A DNA stretch of 64,000 bases from Epiperipatus broadwayi (GCA_028023455.1 JAQFVV010006197.1:14131254-14195253), one strand, 5' to 3'; shown: positions 47,105 to 60,631, counted from the first letter of the stretch. Notes: generated from the letters alone by a model not told the origin. A program made the numbers and translations.

Positions 47105-50100
47105 TAATAACATCCATACAATAAACTAAAAGTCTCCTGGACAAGACTTTATCAAAATCAAACACAAGCATGAGGATGACATGTGCTTGGAGAATCTTCT
47201 ATGTCTGAGATCCAATCACTGAAATTAGAATGGTTAATTTCAAGTCAGGCTTTTGATTTGATTAGCCTGCATATAGTAAAATACTCAATCCTCGTAGCTT
47301 TGGCTAATTTTTATAATAGACTGGATAAAATTCTTATATTTAGCCACTTTTAGCCATTTAATTTTTTTTTTCTTTTTGCTATCATGAGAGAAAAAAAATT
47401 ATATTTTTATTTAATAATGAATAAGTAAACACTCATGATTAATTCCTATCTCCCTATTGATGTGCTTATAAAAATTAGCTGTCAATTATTTAATTTCACA
47501 GATCTAACAAACCATGGGGGAAGAGTCTGCATTACTTGCATTTGTTTCTTTTAAAATTTTTATTGATGCCCTAATAATGTTAGTGGTCAAATTTTTAGAT
47601 TAATGCTATCTAATGACTCATGGGGTAAAGACTTTATTGCTTTAAACTTTTTTCCAGTTGTGGGGAAAAATTTTTTTTTGTTGTCAACTGCACCAAACTG
47701 TTGCATTTATGTGTGAATTATTATATAAGCAATAAGCACAAGTATTTTAATATTTATTATTACAAAACAAATATACAATTGCATATTTATTCTATAAATA
47801 ATGGCTATACCACTGCCTGCTGTTCTTTCTGAGGAATAGCTTCTAGTTGCCATGCAACTATAGAAAGAAGAGACTTCACATGTCCTTATAAATTTACCTA
47901 CCACTTCCAGCTGTACTGTGACAGCCTGTCTCATGAGTAGGTACGATGGCCCTTCTGCTGTATTGTAACAGCTTGTTTTATGTTTAGCAGCTTCCTATTG
48001 TAGGGTTAATTTGCCTCAGTGCTCAGCCTTATAGTGAATGTGTATATTGCCATTCACATTTGACAGTTATCTGCCCTTATCTCCAAATGGGTTGATGATT
48101 TAGAGTGATCACCATTCATAATGACAGCAATCAGATTTAGTCAGCATCATCACCTATTAGTCCATTATTGCCATTGGATGTACATTATCTAAATGTATAA
48201 CCACTAGTCCATGGTGATGAATACTCAATCCGATCAAGATAAGAGTAAATCTTAACTACTCTATTATTTGAAGGCAATGTGAGATTCTACAGATTATAGC
48301 AGTTTAAGAATGTGATCTTATTTCTTGTGTAATCCATATTTTAACAAATAATTAATGATGATGATGAAATGTAAGTCAACATTCAGTAAGATGAAATGAC
48401 TCATTCTCACCAATGCTGATGATTGCTTCATATTACAATCATGTTTGTGGCCAATATTGATATACAACTAATTAATTCCAGAACTTTGATTAATATTATT
48501 AAACAAATTAATTAACCTGCAAAACTAGAAAGTTAATTTTTTGTTAATATGAAATTATGGTAATCACCTTAAAAAAAGAAATCAAAGATACCAACAATAG
48601 ACATTTGGGTAGAAAAATTTATTAAGGTAAAAATAAACTGGGGTATTAGCATCTAGAAGAATATATTTTTTCCATTAAGAGTGGATTATTTGTTTTTGTA
48701 AACAAAACAACCTATCAGGACAAATTTCGAAGCCTGCTTATGATCTGACAAGTTTGATTAAAGATCCCGTAAAGATCCAGATAGAGGATTTGATACATGT
48801 TTTTGCATATGTTTGTATGTGTTATGTAATAATACTGTTACTTCCTAATAATTAAAGTACATAAAATATTAAGGCAGAGGAAATTAATGTTTGATTTAAC
48901 TTAGAACAAATATCTAAATTCTTTTTTTTAAAATAGGATTTACTCTGATATATAGGCACTTGTGCATGCTTAAATTTTACTAAAAGGCAATTGTATTTAT
49001 TTTTATTAGTTAAAAATAGTAACTTCAATCTCTTAATCTCCGATTGTTTAAGCAAAGGAATGAGTTAAAAAGGACATTCTTTAACATTTGTCAGCTTGCA
49101 TTTTATCTGAACTTTAATTAGTTTAACCACAATTTTAAATTCCTTCTGCAATTCTTGAGATTTTTATCAAGAATTTTTTCTTCAAATTGTATTTTGTCTA
49201 ATCACTCAGAAATCCCTCTAATTAAAACTCTTAAGCTGTTAATGTAGAAACTGAAGCACATGTTCAGTGATTAGATTGGAGCACAATGTTATCACACCTG
49301 TTCAGCTTCTACAACATTCATTAAATAGGTCATGTGATCAAAGTAAGAATCTAAGATTTCTTATTTAATTATTTATATCTGAAAAAAATTTATTGACACT
49401 AATCAAAATTAGTTTCTAATTGTCTCAAGAAGTGTTAACAGAATTAGTTAATTATTATACTGAATTTAACATTGAAAAAACAACATATTTTATGATTATT
49501 GTAATCTGATGAAATAGTAATTAAGCTGAAATCTGAATTATATATTTTAAAATAGATATTTTTATAAAACATTAAAAAATATGAAGAAAAAAATATTTTA
49601 CTTAGCATGTGGATTTTTTTTAGATAGTTTAGTTATTAATAAAATATCATGAACAAACCTTTAAAAATTTCAATCAAAATATAGATTCACTAGTGGCTTA
49701 ATTAAATCTTCAATTCTGCCATCATAGATGTAGATTCAACAGACATTAAATATGTGGCTTACAGTTTGTGATTGTTCATATCCATTTATGAAACAGATAA
49801 GCATAACAGCTATGGATTGTCCTGGAACTGTTGATGAGATTCTAATAGCATGTAATCTAGATAGATTTTTTGTTGGATCTGAAAAAAAAAATTATTTGGA
49901 ATCTCAAAATTCTTTGATTGTAGATTCTTGGTTAGATAACAAGAGTTATCATGATTTGAGATGAGACTTATGTTATGAAACTATATCATGATTTATGTCA
50001 AGTTTAATCTGCTTAATAGTTTTTAATAAGAAAAATAAATACAATATACAGAATTTTAAACTTTATTTAAACTTTTCCAAATGCAAACAATGGTTAATAA

Positions 50101-51769
50101 AACACACACAGAAACACAAGTTAGTAGATTACACAATGTTTCAAATGGTATTAATCTCCACTCTTCTTCAAGTGTTGCTGACTTGAACTTACTTACATCT
50201 TTAAATTCTTGAATATTGAACTTTAAGACAATGTTCTAGCCAACAAAATTTTATCATTCTGCAATTTCAGAATAACTCTTTATATTATTTAACAACCAAA
50301 GTGCTGTACCAAATACATACTTGAATTCACATAACCTTGCAGATTTAGTTTTATGTTTATTTTATGGTAAAACATATTTATTTACATCTTTAAATATAAG
50401 GACATAAAGCACAACTTATGCACTATCTCAGTATTTAGATTTAAAATAGAGTAGTTTATTATTTTTTTATATTACATATGACAAAAAATTTAAGGTAAGT
50501 ATGACATAGCTTCGTTATTGTCCTTTATTTTAATGCATATTTAATTTTAATGCTCATCAAATTCTTGGTTATTAAAAAATTTTGAAATTTTTTTAGCCTA
50601 ACTCCATTGTCATTGCACAAACCATAGAGAACAATACAATTTATTTAAAGTATAAAGAAAGTATTATTTTAAAAAATCCATTTAATTTCTACAGAGAAAA
50701 ATATCATTATGTTCTCAAAGTATTTATTTATATGAATAGTTGCTTGTTTTTTTAATAACTTTTTTTTAATGGAAAAACTCACAACAAATTACTGATAGCC
50801 ATATATCTAAATATATTTTCTATAGCACAGTAATATCTGAAAATAACTAGTATATTCAAATTTTTATAACAATTATCTTTAATAAATATTATGTTTTAGT
50901 GAGACAGTGTCATTAGATATGAAAAATAATTTTACATTGATTTGTGATTTAACATGCTAATCTCAAAATTCAGTTGCTGTTTTATAATACAACAGTAATT
51001 ATATAGAATTTATATTAGATTTTTGTTCGTATATATTTTATTGTATATAGCTGTGTTACAACTCACATAAAACTGCATTGCTTGGTACTTTTGAGATTAG
51101 TATTAAATGTTTTAATTCCAACATTAATCAATTCATTTATTTTATTTTTTCCTTTGTTGTACAGATTGATTTTTATTTAATAAAATAAAGAATTTTTTTC
51201 ACATTCAATCTGTTTAATTAATATAAAAACCATAAAATAATTGGATCAATATTCATACTCTGTGCCTTAGATATTCAAGATAATGCATCTATCTAGCAGC
51301 CATCTTTTATTTTTTTAGTTAACTGTAAAGCTATGAACTAAAACTACACAATAATGTTTTCAATCCAAGCTAATTTGCATGTATAATGACCAATATTCTT
51401 TGGCTAGGATTGTAATTAAACCATTGTAGTATCACCATTTTTAAACATATACAATCTGTTAACATTGTAAAAACTTTCTACACACAATATTGCCCTAACT
51501 TTTCAGTGTCCATTGATTACTATGACTTGTACCCAACTTAAATTTAATAAAATTTAGTTAAACAAAAAATAAATAAAAAGAAAAAATGGAAATGATTAAA
51601 GCAAACATTATACATAAAAAATATTAATGACGGATTTAGAATTCTTTTAATAGTCAGATAAGAGTTCATTAAAAGTTACTATTGGGTTACTAGTTGAAAG
51701 TTTGTTTAAAATATCTGAAAATTCATATTAAATATCAGTTGATACTTCTCATGATAAGTCTTTATGAAA
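47105..51769. other. no gene recognised; GC-richer island at 47800-48260
   Basis: The island 47800-48260 has more G+C (GTGACAGCCTGTCTCATGAG and similar) than its flanks. The minus frame 47707-47934 has no known motif, and it may be an unclassified repeat. An AAGGTAAGT at 50490 resembles a donor but has no coding sequence before it. The remainder is AT-rich. Confidence 0.4.
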
Positions 51770-51970
51770 CCCATGGATTTCTGAAGATTTATGGAAGTTC
51801 ATCCTAGTGATCACATTTTATAGATTATCCTTGGACACAAAGCCACTACTTGCCATACATTCTGTCTGGAACCATCATCAGGAGACTGCCTCAACTGGAG
51901 CATACAAAAGAAACTAAATCTATTGCAAGACTCCTACATCATGGAGTCTGCAATACACCTGGCTGTGGTA
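51770..51970. other. GC-richer island, unclassified
   Basis: The plus strand carries CTTGCCATACATTCTGTCTG and CATCATGGAGTCTGCAATAC, with one plus frame open for about 60 codons after a stop near 51822. No domain or splice context was recognised. It could be an exon, a repeat fragment or regulatory DNA. Confidence 0.3.
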
Positions 51971-54381
51971 TGTAGATTAATAGTCAGATTAATTACTAAA
52001 TTTCATTATTTCATCTTTTATAATTTCTGGCCTCTTATCACAAATTGACGTCATTTGTTCTTGTTGGTCTGGATGTTTTCCTTTTTGACCCATGCATTTT
52101 GGTGCTTGCATTTGTCACTCTTTTTCAGAGCAGGAAACACAATCCTTAATTTTTATCTCTTATCTGACTTTTCAATCATTTAAGTGCCCCAGCTAGTTTG
52201 CTTTACATTCAAATATATTTTAACAGAACAATCACTTTCATTTTAAGATTCAAACATGACCTTTAAATTGAAACTAATTAACATTTTTCTTTTTCATTAC
52301 TTTTAAACAAAAATGCCAATCTTTATTTCTAGATATTTATATTAACTTGCTTTTATCTTTTACTTTTAAGCAATATTTTCTTTAAGTTTTCCATCTCTGC
52401 GATTATATATGTTAAAATAACTATTTTAATTTTCTTTTACGCTTTTAATAAGTCAAATTTATTTATGATTATTTTCCCCTTTTATTTTAATTTTAAAATA
52501 ATGTAACAGCATATGTATATTGTTACATATGAGAAATCAGCCTTAATGTTTTTCACACTAGTTTAATAGCATACAAAAGTATTGAGTGCAATTTTAATAG
52601 TGCTGTGAAAAGATTTGAGATTTGTTACATACTTTCTGTTAACACAGTGATTAACTTTATACATACAATATATGAATAATATTAAAATTAAGTATTTGTT
52701 TCATGCTCTTAAGTCAAAATGCTTTAGACTGGCTTATATGTGTAGAAATTTAAGTAAAGAAGAAGGTGGAACCACCTTTCTTTTTCTTATAAAAATCTCT
52801 GTCTTGTGTTGTGACTTGAGAGCTCCCCATACAGTCATCATTACATCTGATTGGCTATCATATAAGCATTCTAAAATGTGCATGCACTTTAATTCTCCTG
52901 TTATGGAAATGTACAGAAATATGTAATTTTTGTATGCCCTTGACTACGTTTCTTTTATTATTGTTCTTTTTTTAAGTAAAAAAGTGACCAATTTTGAAAT
53001 TATATGCAAGATAGGAAAATATCTGATTGAATGAAGAAAACTGTCATTTCTTGACTCATATTGGTTCTTTAGTCAGTTTCATAACATTTAGAACTAAATT
53101 AATCATTATTATTTTGTCTCTAATTCTGTTTGCATTTTATTTCACTTTATTGTTTTTATTCACTTAGATTAGAATCCAGATGTATCATCATAAATCTTTT
53201 ATGCCTCTCTGCACAAATTGGAGTAATACGATTGTCTATATATGCAATCATGTATTTATTCTTTATTACAGATATAGAATTCTGACTTTTCTTTATTACT
53301 TTTTATTCTTTTTTTATCTTTCTGTCTACTTTTTGTCAAGTTTCAATAGCCTCACATATTTAAAAATGACTAGTTGAATTACTTTTTAACTTGATTTAAA
53401 ATCAAACAATATCATATGATCTCAGCTTGCACAATGCTTTTCAGTTGTAAACTTTATTTCTACTATTTTTTTTAATTAAAGGGAATTTGAACACAGACTT
53501 TCAAACCCTCAGATAGCATTCACTCTGTCTTACATAACCGATACACATGAACACATACATGTGAAAAAGATAAATGATCTCCAATCAACCAGCACTTATC
53601 AGTTGGTCTGTATCATCATCTCCCACATATTTATATATAATCAGAGCTCTATCATGATTGGTCAAGTTATATAATGTTCTAGCACCCAAATGAAAGTCTG
53701 TGCTATAATTCGATTTAAATGAGCAAACTGAGATTTTCTTTTTACTTTATTATCTGAACCAATTTAGGAACAAATTTAAAATAATTCTTATATCTATTAC
53801 TCTATATTACTGTTCTAAATAAATTGTTCAAGAAAGTTAATCAGTTTTGCAGGACAATAAAGAAATAATTTACATTTAGTTTAAATGAATTAAATTATAA
53901 TAAAATCAAATGATTTTTTGACTTCTTGGAAGTATGAAGAAAATTGATCTATTTTTAGTGGATTATATTTTTAATTAGAAAATAAATGCGTTTTGAATTT
54001 ATAGATATTGATTTATATTTTAATATTTGTAAATCAGTTCATTGCGATTAATAGTAAAAGAAAAATTTTAGCTGCACTATAAATATATACTTACAACAAG
54101 CAACATTTTTTTTTTCTTGCACACACGCAATATATTAGTACAGTTAATATAGTAATTCAGATCTTAGAACATATTAATAAATTACACAAAACAAAAAAAT
54201 CCAAAAATAATTATTTATTATTATTTTTTGATAATCTCTTATGCTAAACAGAAAAATAAATATCAGATCATATCTCTGGAAGTGATCTAAATAATTCCTA
54301 CTTGTCTTATATAAAATGTAACTGGAGGTGCTATTCAGCAGTAATTAATAACAGTTATGAAAGTGAGGATATGAAAGTTCA
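51971..54381. other. AT-rich DNA, nothing recognised
   Basis: Open frames at 52672-52926 and 53180-53377 have no recognisable domain and no good splice context. They are treated as chance. Confidence 0.45.
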
Positions 54382-54401
54382 AATCCAATTCGTCAAATCA
54401 A

Positions 54402-54511
54402 GTGTTGTTAGCCGAGAGATCAGCGCAGCCGCTTTGCAAGCAAGCAGTTGGTTGCAGACGGTTGTTGCGGGTTCGCCTCGCGGCCGATGCTGTGACATAT
54501 GGGGAGGGGGG
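54402..54511 (+). mobile_element. tRNA-derived SINE, long-variable-arm form, with 20-bp target-site duplication
   Basis: The sequence runs GTGTTGTTAGCCGAGAGATC (A box TAGCCGAGAGA), GCTTTGCAAGCAAGCAG, insert TTGCAGACGGTTGTTGC, B box GGTTCGCCTCG, GGCCGATGCTGTGACATATG and a G-rich tail. AATCCAATTCGTCAAATCAA (54382-54401) returns at 54512-54531 with one mismatch. The tail is G-rich where other copies have A. This is the clearest copy of the long-arm subfamily. Confidence 0.95.
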
Positions 54512-54531
54512 AATCCAATTCATCAAATCAA

Positions 54532-55746
54532 ACTATATTTTGTGAAAATATTTATAAACATTTTAAAATTAAATTGACTATAACTGATCATATTATCTGT
54601 ATATGTTGATAAAATGTTTGTTTTTATAGTGGTGGATGATAAGGCTGATTCAGCTTTCCACAGGATATCCCACCTCCCCATTTTGTTTATTTCCAATATA
54701 AATTGTGTTCAGATCTGACTTCTTTTTAAAAAACTATATATATATCATGGATATATTTATTTAGTTCTTATTATATACTCTAACAGATTCTAGAATGCAG
54801 ATCAACGTAACTATGGCTTTTATTGATAGAACTATTCATTGGTAGTATGGGGAAATATATGATATGTATTACTGCATATACGATAAGTGTCAGCCACTTA
54901 AATAATCTATAATACTTGGAATTTTTTTTTTCTTAATGTACAGGTTTATGATTGTATTATAATATTTAAAAATATATCTGAAAAATTATTCATATCTTTT
55001 TATATTAATTCTGTATATAATGATTGCTCATATTTACAATAAATAAATTATAATTGTTAGGCCTGTTGTTTATAATATACAACTATACTGGATAGGAAAT
55101 ATCTAATCGGAAAAAAAACAACAACTAGAAATTATGTTGTACCGAACTATTTATTTACTTCGTCAAATGATATATAATTCTCTCTTCTTCTTTTTTTTAA
55201 TAAAGTAAAAATTTTAAAATAATGTTAAATTAAAAACTAATTAAAAAGTATGAGCTTACAAATTTATTTAATCAATATTTACAAGAATCATGAATAAAAA
55301 ATACATTTGAAGAAAACGTAAGTGGTTCTCATATTGCTTATTGCCACACAAATTCATTTTTTAAATGAGCAGAAATATAAATTTTAAATATTTATTGATT
55401 ATACAATGTTTAAAACATTTTATTAAAAAATAAGAATTTTTGCAAATTATTTACAAATCATTAAATTCCGTCTATTTTTAATGTTTATGCACACATTACA
55501 TATGTCTACAAACTTGTAATGTGAGGGTAGAAAAGCAGGTAAATGCCCTAGGCACTGAATGATTGGTGGGGAATTTTGCAGCATTGCCACATTATGATCC
55601 TAATCTTATACAATGCTTTCAGGAGTACACTTTATACTATTTCACTGCTGCTCTACAGTAAAATAATCAGAAGAATAATTAAAAGATATTAGGTAGCAAT
55701 GGTTATTAAATCCAAATCCAGTACTATTATCTATATACCCAGAATT
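54532..55746. other. AT-rich DNA, nothing recognised
   Basis: No gene or repeat boundary was recognised. The minus frame 55642-55860 is largely the fold-back that follows. Confidence 0.5.
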
Positions 55747-55932
55747 AAAACAGGCAAAAAACTCACCATATATATATTGCCACACACAACAAGCTAGAGT
55801 AATCAATGGATGCCAGAAGGCTTGTGCATAAAATCCCCATCTAGTTCCTATTATGCACAAGCCTTTTGGTATCTATTGATTACTCTAGCTTGCTGTGTGT
55901 GGCAATATATATAGTGAGTTTTGCCTGCTTTA
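55747..55932. repeat. hairpin fold-back, ~86-bp arms
   Basis: The left arm starts AAAACAGGCAAAAAACTCAC (55747) and the right arm ends GTGAGTTTTGCCTGCTTT. Mirrored blocks are ATATATATTGCCACACACA, AGCTAGAGTAATCAAT and AGGCTTGTGCATAA. The loop is about 15 nt (CCCCATCTAGTTCCT region). Arms differ at few positions. Parts recur at 3789-3835. It would fold into a long hairpin RNA if transcribed. Confidence 0.85.
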
Positions 55933-57384
55933 ACAACAGTTATACCCAAGCATAAGAGGTGGTGGTCATGTGATGTTTATTGGCTTATCCCCAGATTTGT
56001 TTGCAGATTATGCTTTTTGTCAATTCAGGCATATTAAGTCTAAGTCCAAGTTATGATTAGCACTGATCTGGTTGTGAGTTTAATAATTACTAATATCTAT
56101 TGATGCTTCTGTATTGTATTTACAATTAATTATAATATAAGTAATAACATTTAAAAATTATTTTGAAAGGATACTGCTTCTATCCATGCAAATGATGTGT
56201 GTGAGTATATATTTTATGACTAATTAAATTCCAAATTTCTAATTATTTATTTTTCAAATCATGGTCTATAAAATTTATTGGTATTGAGTTCATTGCTTCA
56301 GGAAGATATCTGTTATCCATTCTGCTTTATATTAATTTTTTTACAATTGCTGATATAGTTTTTAATTTTTTTGTGTATTATTTTAAACTTTTTTATTTTT
56401 ACTCTGTAATTGTTTTGAAAAAGACCTAGAAGTCATGCCGAATCTCAGATCAATAAGTGAACAGCTGTAATAAAGTGATTGTATATATATACTTATTGTT
56501 ATGGTTCACACTGAGGGATAAACCTGGTGTGCTGGAAAATCATCATCATCATAATCAATCCCAGTTAATGAATCAAATTTAAATATGTAATGATATAATG
56601 AATATGATGAGCCTGAGAGATCAGCAAGAGCAAAGACAACTATAAATACACCAGCATTACAGAGAAGAAGAAGAATCATTCATCATTATGAATGATCAAA
56701 AAATAAAATCAACAGTCAACTTTGTGACTGGATTTGAAAGTGTTTCACTATATTATTTAACTCTTCCCAAATTTGGGGCAGATTATATAAACAATAATTT
56801 GGGTGTACAAACTTAAGTGCTAATCTATAAGAATATAAAATTTAAAAAATAATGCTGGGATACTAAAACATGCTGATCATCATTAATGCCCTCTGGCCAC
56901 TTAGTACCATTAATGTACTGTCAAACTATAAACTTCATTTCTAATAATAAAAACTAAATAAAATGTAGTGCATGTACTGTAAAGTATATTCCTTTGTGCC
57001 AACCAGGATCATCATCATCATCTGGATGTTTATAACACTAAACATAAACTCCAATCTATATAACAGACCATTATACATAAATCCAGCTCAGTGAGCAAGA
57101 GCTCAATAAATATTACTGTGAGCAAGACATAATACTAACATATAATGTTTTAAATCTAGTCTAGGATTAAATGAATTCACTGGAATAATTTAACCATATC
57201 TACTTTCGGATCACAAGAGAGATACCAGTTTTTTAAATTTTAAATTTGTGTTTTTTGCCCTAGGTTGAAAATTTTGCAGAGCTTTTTGTTTTTACTGCTT
57301 TAAAATTCATGTATATTTTCTAATATTTTAAATACAAAAAAGTCAATAGATAGCTTGGAAAGCCAAGAGGCAGTTCAACAAATA
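55933..57384. other. no gene recognised; scattered CATCATCATC runs
   Basis: Short CATCATCATCAT runs near 56540 and 57010 recall RTE tails in reverse, but no element sequence follows them. No coding motif. Confidence 0.4.
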
Positions 57385-57464
57385 ATCGCAAGCTCCGCCA
57401 ATGATGGATAGCCATTATATATTTCGCGATCTCAAACCTTGTGTGTTCACTTCAAGAAAATATT
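57385..57464 (+). promoter_or_regulatory. candidate promoter of the gene starting at 57465
   Basis: A local CpG cluster in an otherwise CpG-poor region (AATCGC, CTCCGCC, TTTCGCGATC, then GGCGAG and TACGATG just downstream). A CCAAT pentamer lies in CTCCGCCAATG near 57395-57405 and a TATA-like TTATATATTT near 57415-57424, 40-50 bp ahead of a well-placed ATG. This is suggestive only. Confidence 0.4.
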
Positions 57465-58567
57465 ATGGTTGGCGAGAAAATATTACGATGGTTAAAAACT
57501 ATTTTTTTTGGAAGGTAACCTAATTATGTAATAATTATTAAAAATGAAATGTGTATTTATATATTTATTTTGTACAGAAATGTTTCATTTTTAAATATAA
57601 AAGAATATTTTTTTCTAAACATTGTTATTATAGAGATTATAATCACGGGGAAAATGGCTGTCAACAAAATGAGAGCATTCACTTGAAGGTATTATATTTA
57701 GCAATATCATAAAAAATTGTAAACTTTTAAAGCATAATTTGATAGATTTTGTAGTTATTTTAAAAATTTCATTTAGATTTATAAATCAAATTTGAAACAA
57801 GGAAGATTTTGTTCATTTTATGAATTGAATCGGTTCCACCTAAAATTTGATGATGTGATTACATTTTGTTTTGAATAAATATATTTTTTAAAATAATAAC
57901 AGAAATCAAATGTGATTTTTTAAAATTTATTTAATTTCTAAACAAAAATATCTATCAAACGAGGTCAAATTTATTGTATTCTGGTAAATAATAAAGGTTT
58001 AATAACAAAATGTAAATTGAAAGCTTAAATGTAATGAGAACAAAGAAAGCTGTCAGAAAAATAGTGAAAATCGGTAGGGTTAATGAAATATAAATTTATT
58101 AATAACAATAAAATTAAATTAAGATCTGTTGAATACACTATAAATTCAGTATTTTTGTTTTTATTAGAATAATACAAAAAATATGCCATTATGTTGAAAT
58201 TTACATATATCTCAATAGGTTTACATAAAACATGCCCATATATAAGCACTCAGATGTGCTGTATAATAATTTAAAATTGATATCTTTAAATTTGTATAAA
58301 TCTATAATAAAATTCATTTTTATAATACATAATAATTTTAATATATTTGTGTTTGATGACTGATTTTAATATATATGGATACCCATTCTAGTGTGTGTAT
58401 ATGATGATGCTTATATTCTGATATTTCATTAGTTAATAAATAAATGTAATAAATCCATATTGCTATATTTTTACAACAATTAATTCAATGTAACACATGC
58501 ACACATTTGCGTATATTATTATTACCCCCCTTCAGATCAATGTTATTAATTCCTGTTATTCCCAATG
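57465..58567 (+). CDS. candidate 5' exons of an unrecognised host gene (partial)
   Basis: Three exons keep one frame. Exon 1, 57465-57514, starts at ATG with A at -3 and G at +4 and reads MVGEKILRWLKTIFFG, ending GGAAG|GTAACC. Exon 2, 57634-57688, follows TTATTATAG, completes an Arg codon and reads DYNHGENGCQQNESIHLK, ending GAAG|GTATTA. Exon 3, 58536-58567, follows TTACCCCCCTTCAG and reads INVINSCYSQ, ending AATG|GTAAGT. Introns are 119 and 847 nt. Residue use is unlike chance AT-rich frames. The N-terminus is an amphipathic, basic-hydrophobic stretch. I do not recognise the family. The next exon is uncertain; 59037-59102 fits the phase and reads QASHLIHIMGYGIQKSRPF but has a weak donor. Chance assembly of signals is possible. 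Confidence 0.45.
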
Positions 58568-60548
58568 GTAAGTAAAAGTTAATTTTTTAAAAAAAAATAT
58601 TGCTAGATCTAGTTTGGAAAGTTCTTTTAAAATTCAGGCTTTTGTGGCTTCATTTTTAATATTTAAGAAAAATTCTTGCATTTTTTAATAAAAAAAAATG
58701 GAGATGTCATTTATTATTTCTTTCACTATTTTTGTTTTAGTCGAATAATTTAGACAAAAATTATTTTGCTTTTAAATCTTGTAAATTAAATATTTTACTC
58801 ACCAACTAATATCTGTTTGTGAAGTGGATCTCCTGTATAAATAATCATATAGCTGTAATAACTTTGTGTTTCATTTTATATTAGATTAATCAGCATAGGT
58901 ATGGTCATATCATAGTAATCTTTCATCTACCACCAACCTCTTTAAGCTGGCCTATTGATATTTTTGGGAAAGATATAATCAAATAGCTGTTGACATACAG
59001 TCAGTTCCATTCAGTCTATTATTTAATGCACTTCAGGCAAGCCAGCCATCTAATACACATTATGGGCTATGGAATACAGAAAAGTAGACCCTTTACTTCC
59101 ATGTGAATCCAAATTCTACCATCATGACACTAGCAGCAGATGATGATTTGTAGTCTGCACCTTCATTTATAACTTCATAATGATCATATTATAAAATGTA
59201 ATCCCCCTTTTTTTAAATTCACCTATTTATAGTATATCATGGAATTTGGCAAAAGTCAGTAATTAAAATAGTTTTTTTAATCTTGATTTACAAAATGATT
59301 TTTTTAATTCACCTTAATTAAATACCAAATTTTTATCTAAAAGTATTTCCTAATCTTTTCAACTTCTTTGTATAATTTTTATGAAAATATGCTAAACAAG
59401 ATTTAATTAAAAATATTTCTTAATCTAATTAAAATAGATAGTGGAATTTTATAAATACCATTATATGTATAATAACATAATAACAGTCTTGTTTAATTAT
59501 TGAATTCAGAGCAAAACATTAAACAGATTTTTTTAAGTATTTAATTTATTATAATTTTTTAAATTCAAAATTATTGTTTAACTCTTAACTGTTATTCCAA
59601 TGTAATATAGTAAATATCTAAAAAAAAATTTGTTTATGTTTATTTCTGCTTTTTCTTTCAACTTATATATATATATTGTGCCCTTTTGTATGGGCCACCA
59701 TTTAATTTTGTGCTAATCTATTAAAAATTTTAGATTTAAGATATATTTGAATATGTGATGTTAATTTTGCTTATAGTAATATTTCAAAAGGTTTAATTAA
59801 AGCAATCTATGAGTATTTGATATGTGAAATTGTGCTGATATTGAGAAAGACATTTTAAATGATGATGATTATAATATATAGTTGGAAAAAATGGCCATAA
59901 TCAATACTGCATTAATATATTTAATAAATAGGTATTTAAAGCTAAAAGTGTTTAAAAGACAAGTAAGATTAAATACATATGTTTATTGTTGATAAAATAA
60001 TATTATAAAAGAATATAAATATTTTAATTATTATAAATCCTTAAATAGAAGATTAATATTTGATTTTAATAATATCGAATTATTAATTTAAAATCTTTTA
60101 TATTATCTTATTTATTTTTAAAAAATATTTATTTTAAAAATGCAATTGTTAGTTATTTTTAGATTATGAGAAGCGTTTCTTTTATTGTAAAAAAAAAACA
60201 GATGTTAGTTAAATACGCACACATGCTTGGAAGTTATCTAATAAAGTTGCAAAACTATTTTAAAAATCATGTTATAAATTTATAAATAATACGTGAGTTA
60301 TCACGAGATAAAATAAAGATAAATCAATGTAGAATATTAAATCTGATTTTAAAATATTGTTTTAAAAATATGACGTATAAAAAATACTTAGTTTATTTAA
60401 AAATAATCTTATAAAAGTTAAAATTAAAATCAAGTAAAATAATATACTTTTTAAAAGTGTTTAATAGATTTAAATAAACGATAAGAATTATTTTAAAAAT
60501 GTAATAAATATTAAATATTAAATAAGTCATTATTTATTTTTAATTTTG
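58568..60548. other. putative intronic DNA; possible exon at 59037-59102
   Basis: The stretch 58900-59170 is GC-richer. Within it CACTTCAG precedes a 66-nt open stretch in the phase required by the upstream exon. Its donor (CCAT|GTGAAT) is weak. The rest is very AT-rich with no motif. Confidence 0.35.
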
Positions 60549-60598
60549 TGTTGTTGGTAAATATGTAAATAAGCCAGCAAATTGATTGTTTAAATGTA

Positions 60599-60631
60599 CC
60601 AATCAAATGGGAAGTTTCTTCCGGTATAAAA
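60599..60631 (+). promoter_or_regulatory. Pol II core promoter-like site
   Basis: CCAATCA at 60599-60605 is followed 20 bp later by CCGGTATAAAAG, with TATAAAA at 60625-60631. The expected start, 25-30 bp on, falls at about 60652-60658 in TTAGGAGAGG. Spacing and sequence are close to consensus, and the stretch stands out from surrounding AT-rich DNA. Confidence 0.5.

Noticed and set aside
50475-50505. Consensus donor AAGGTAAGTATG
   Set aside because: No open frame or acceptor upstream; expected by chance in AT-rich DNA.
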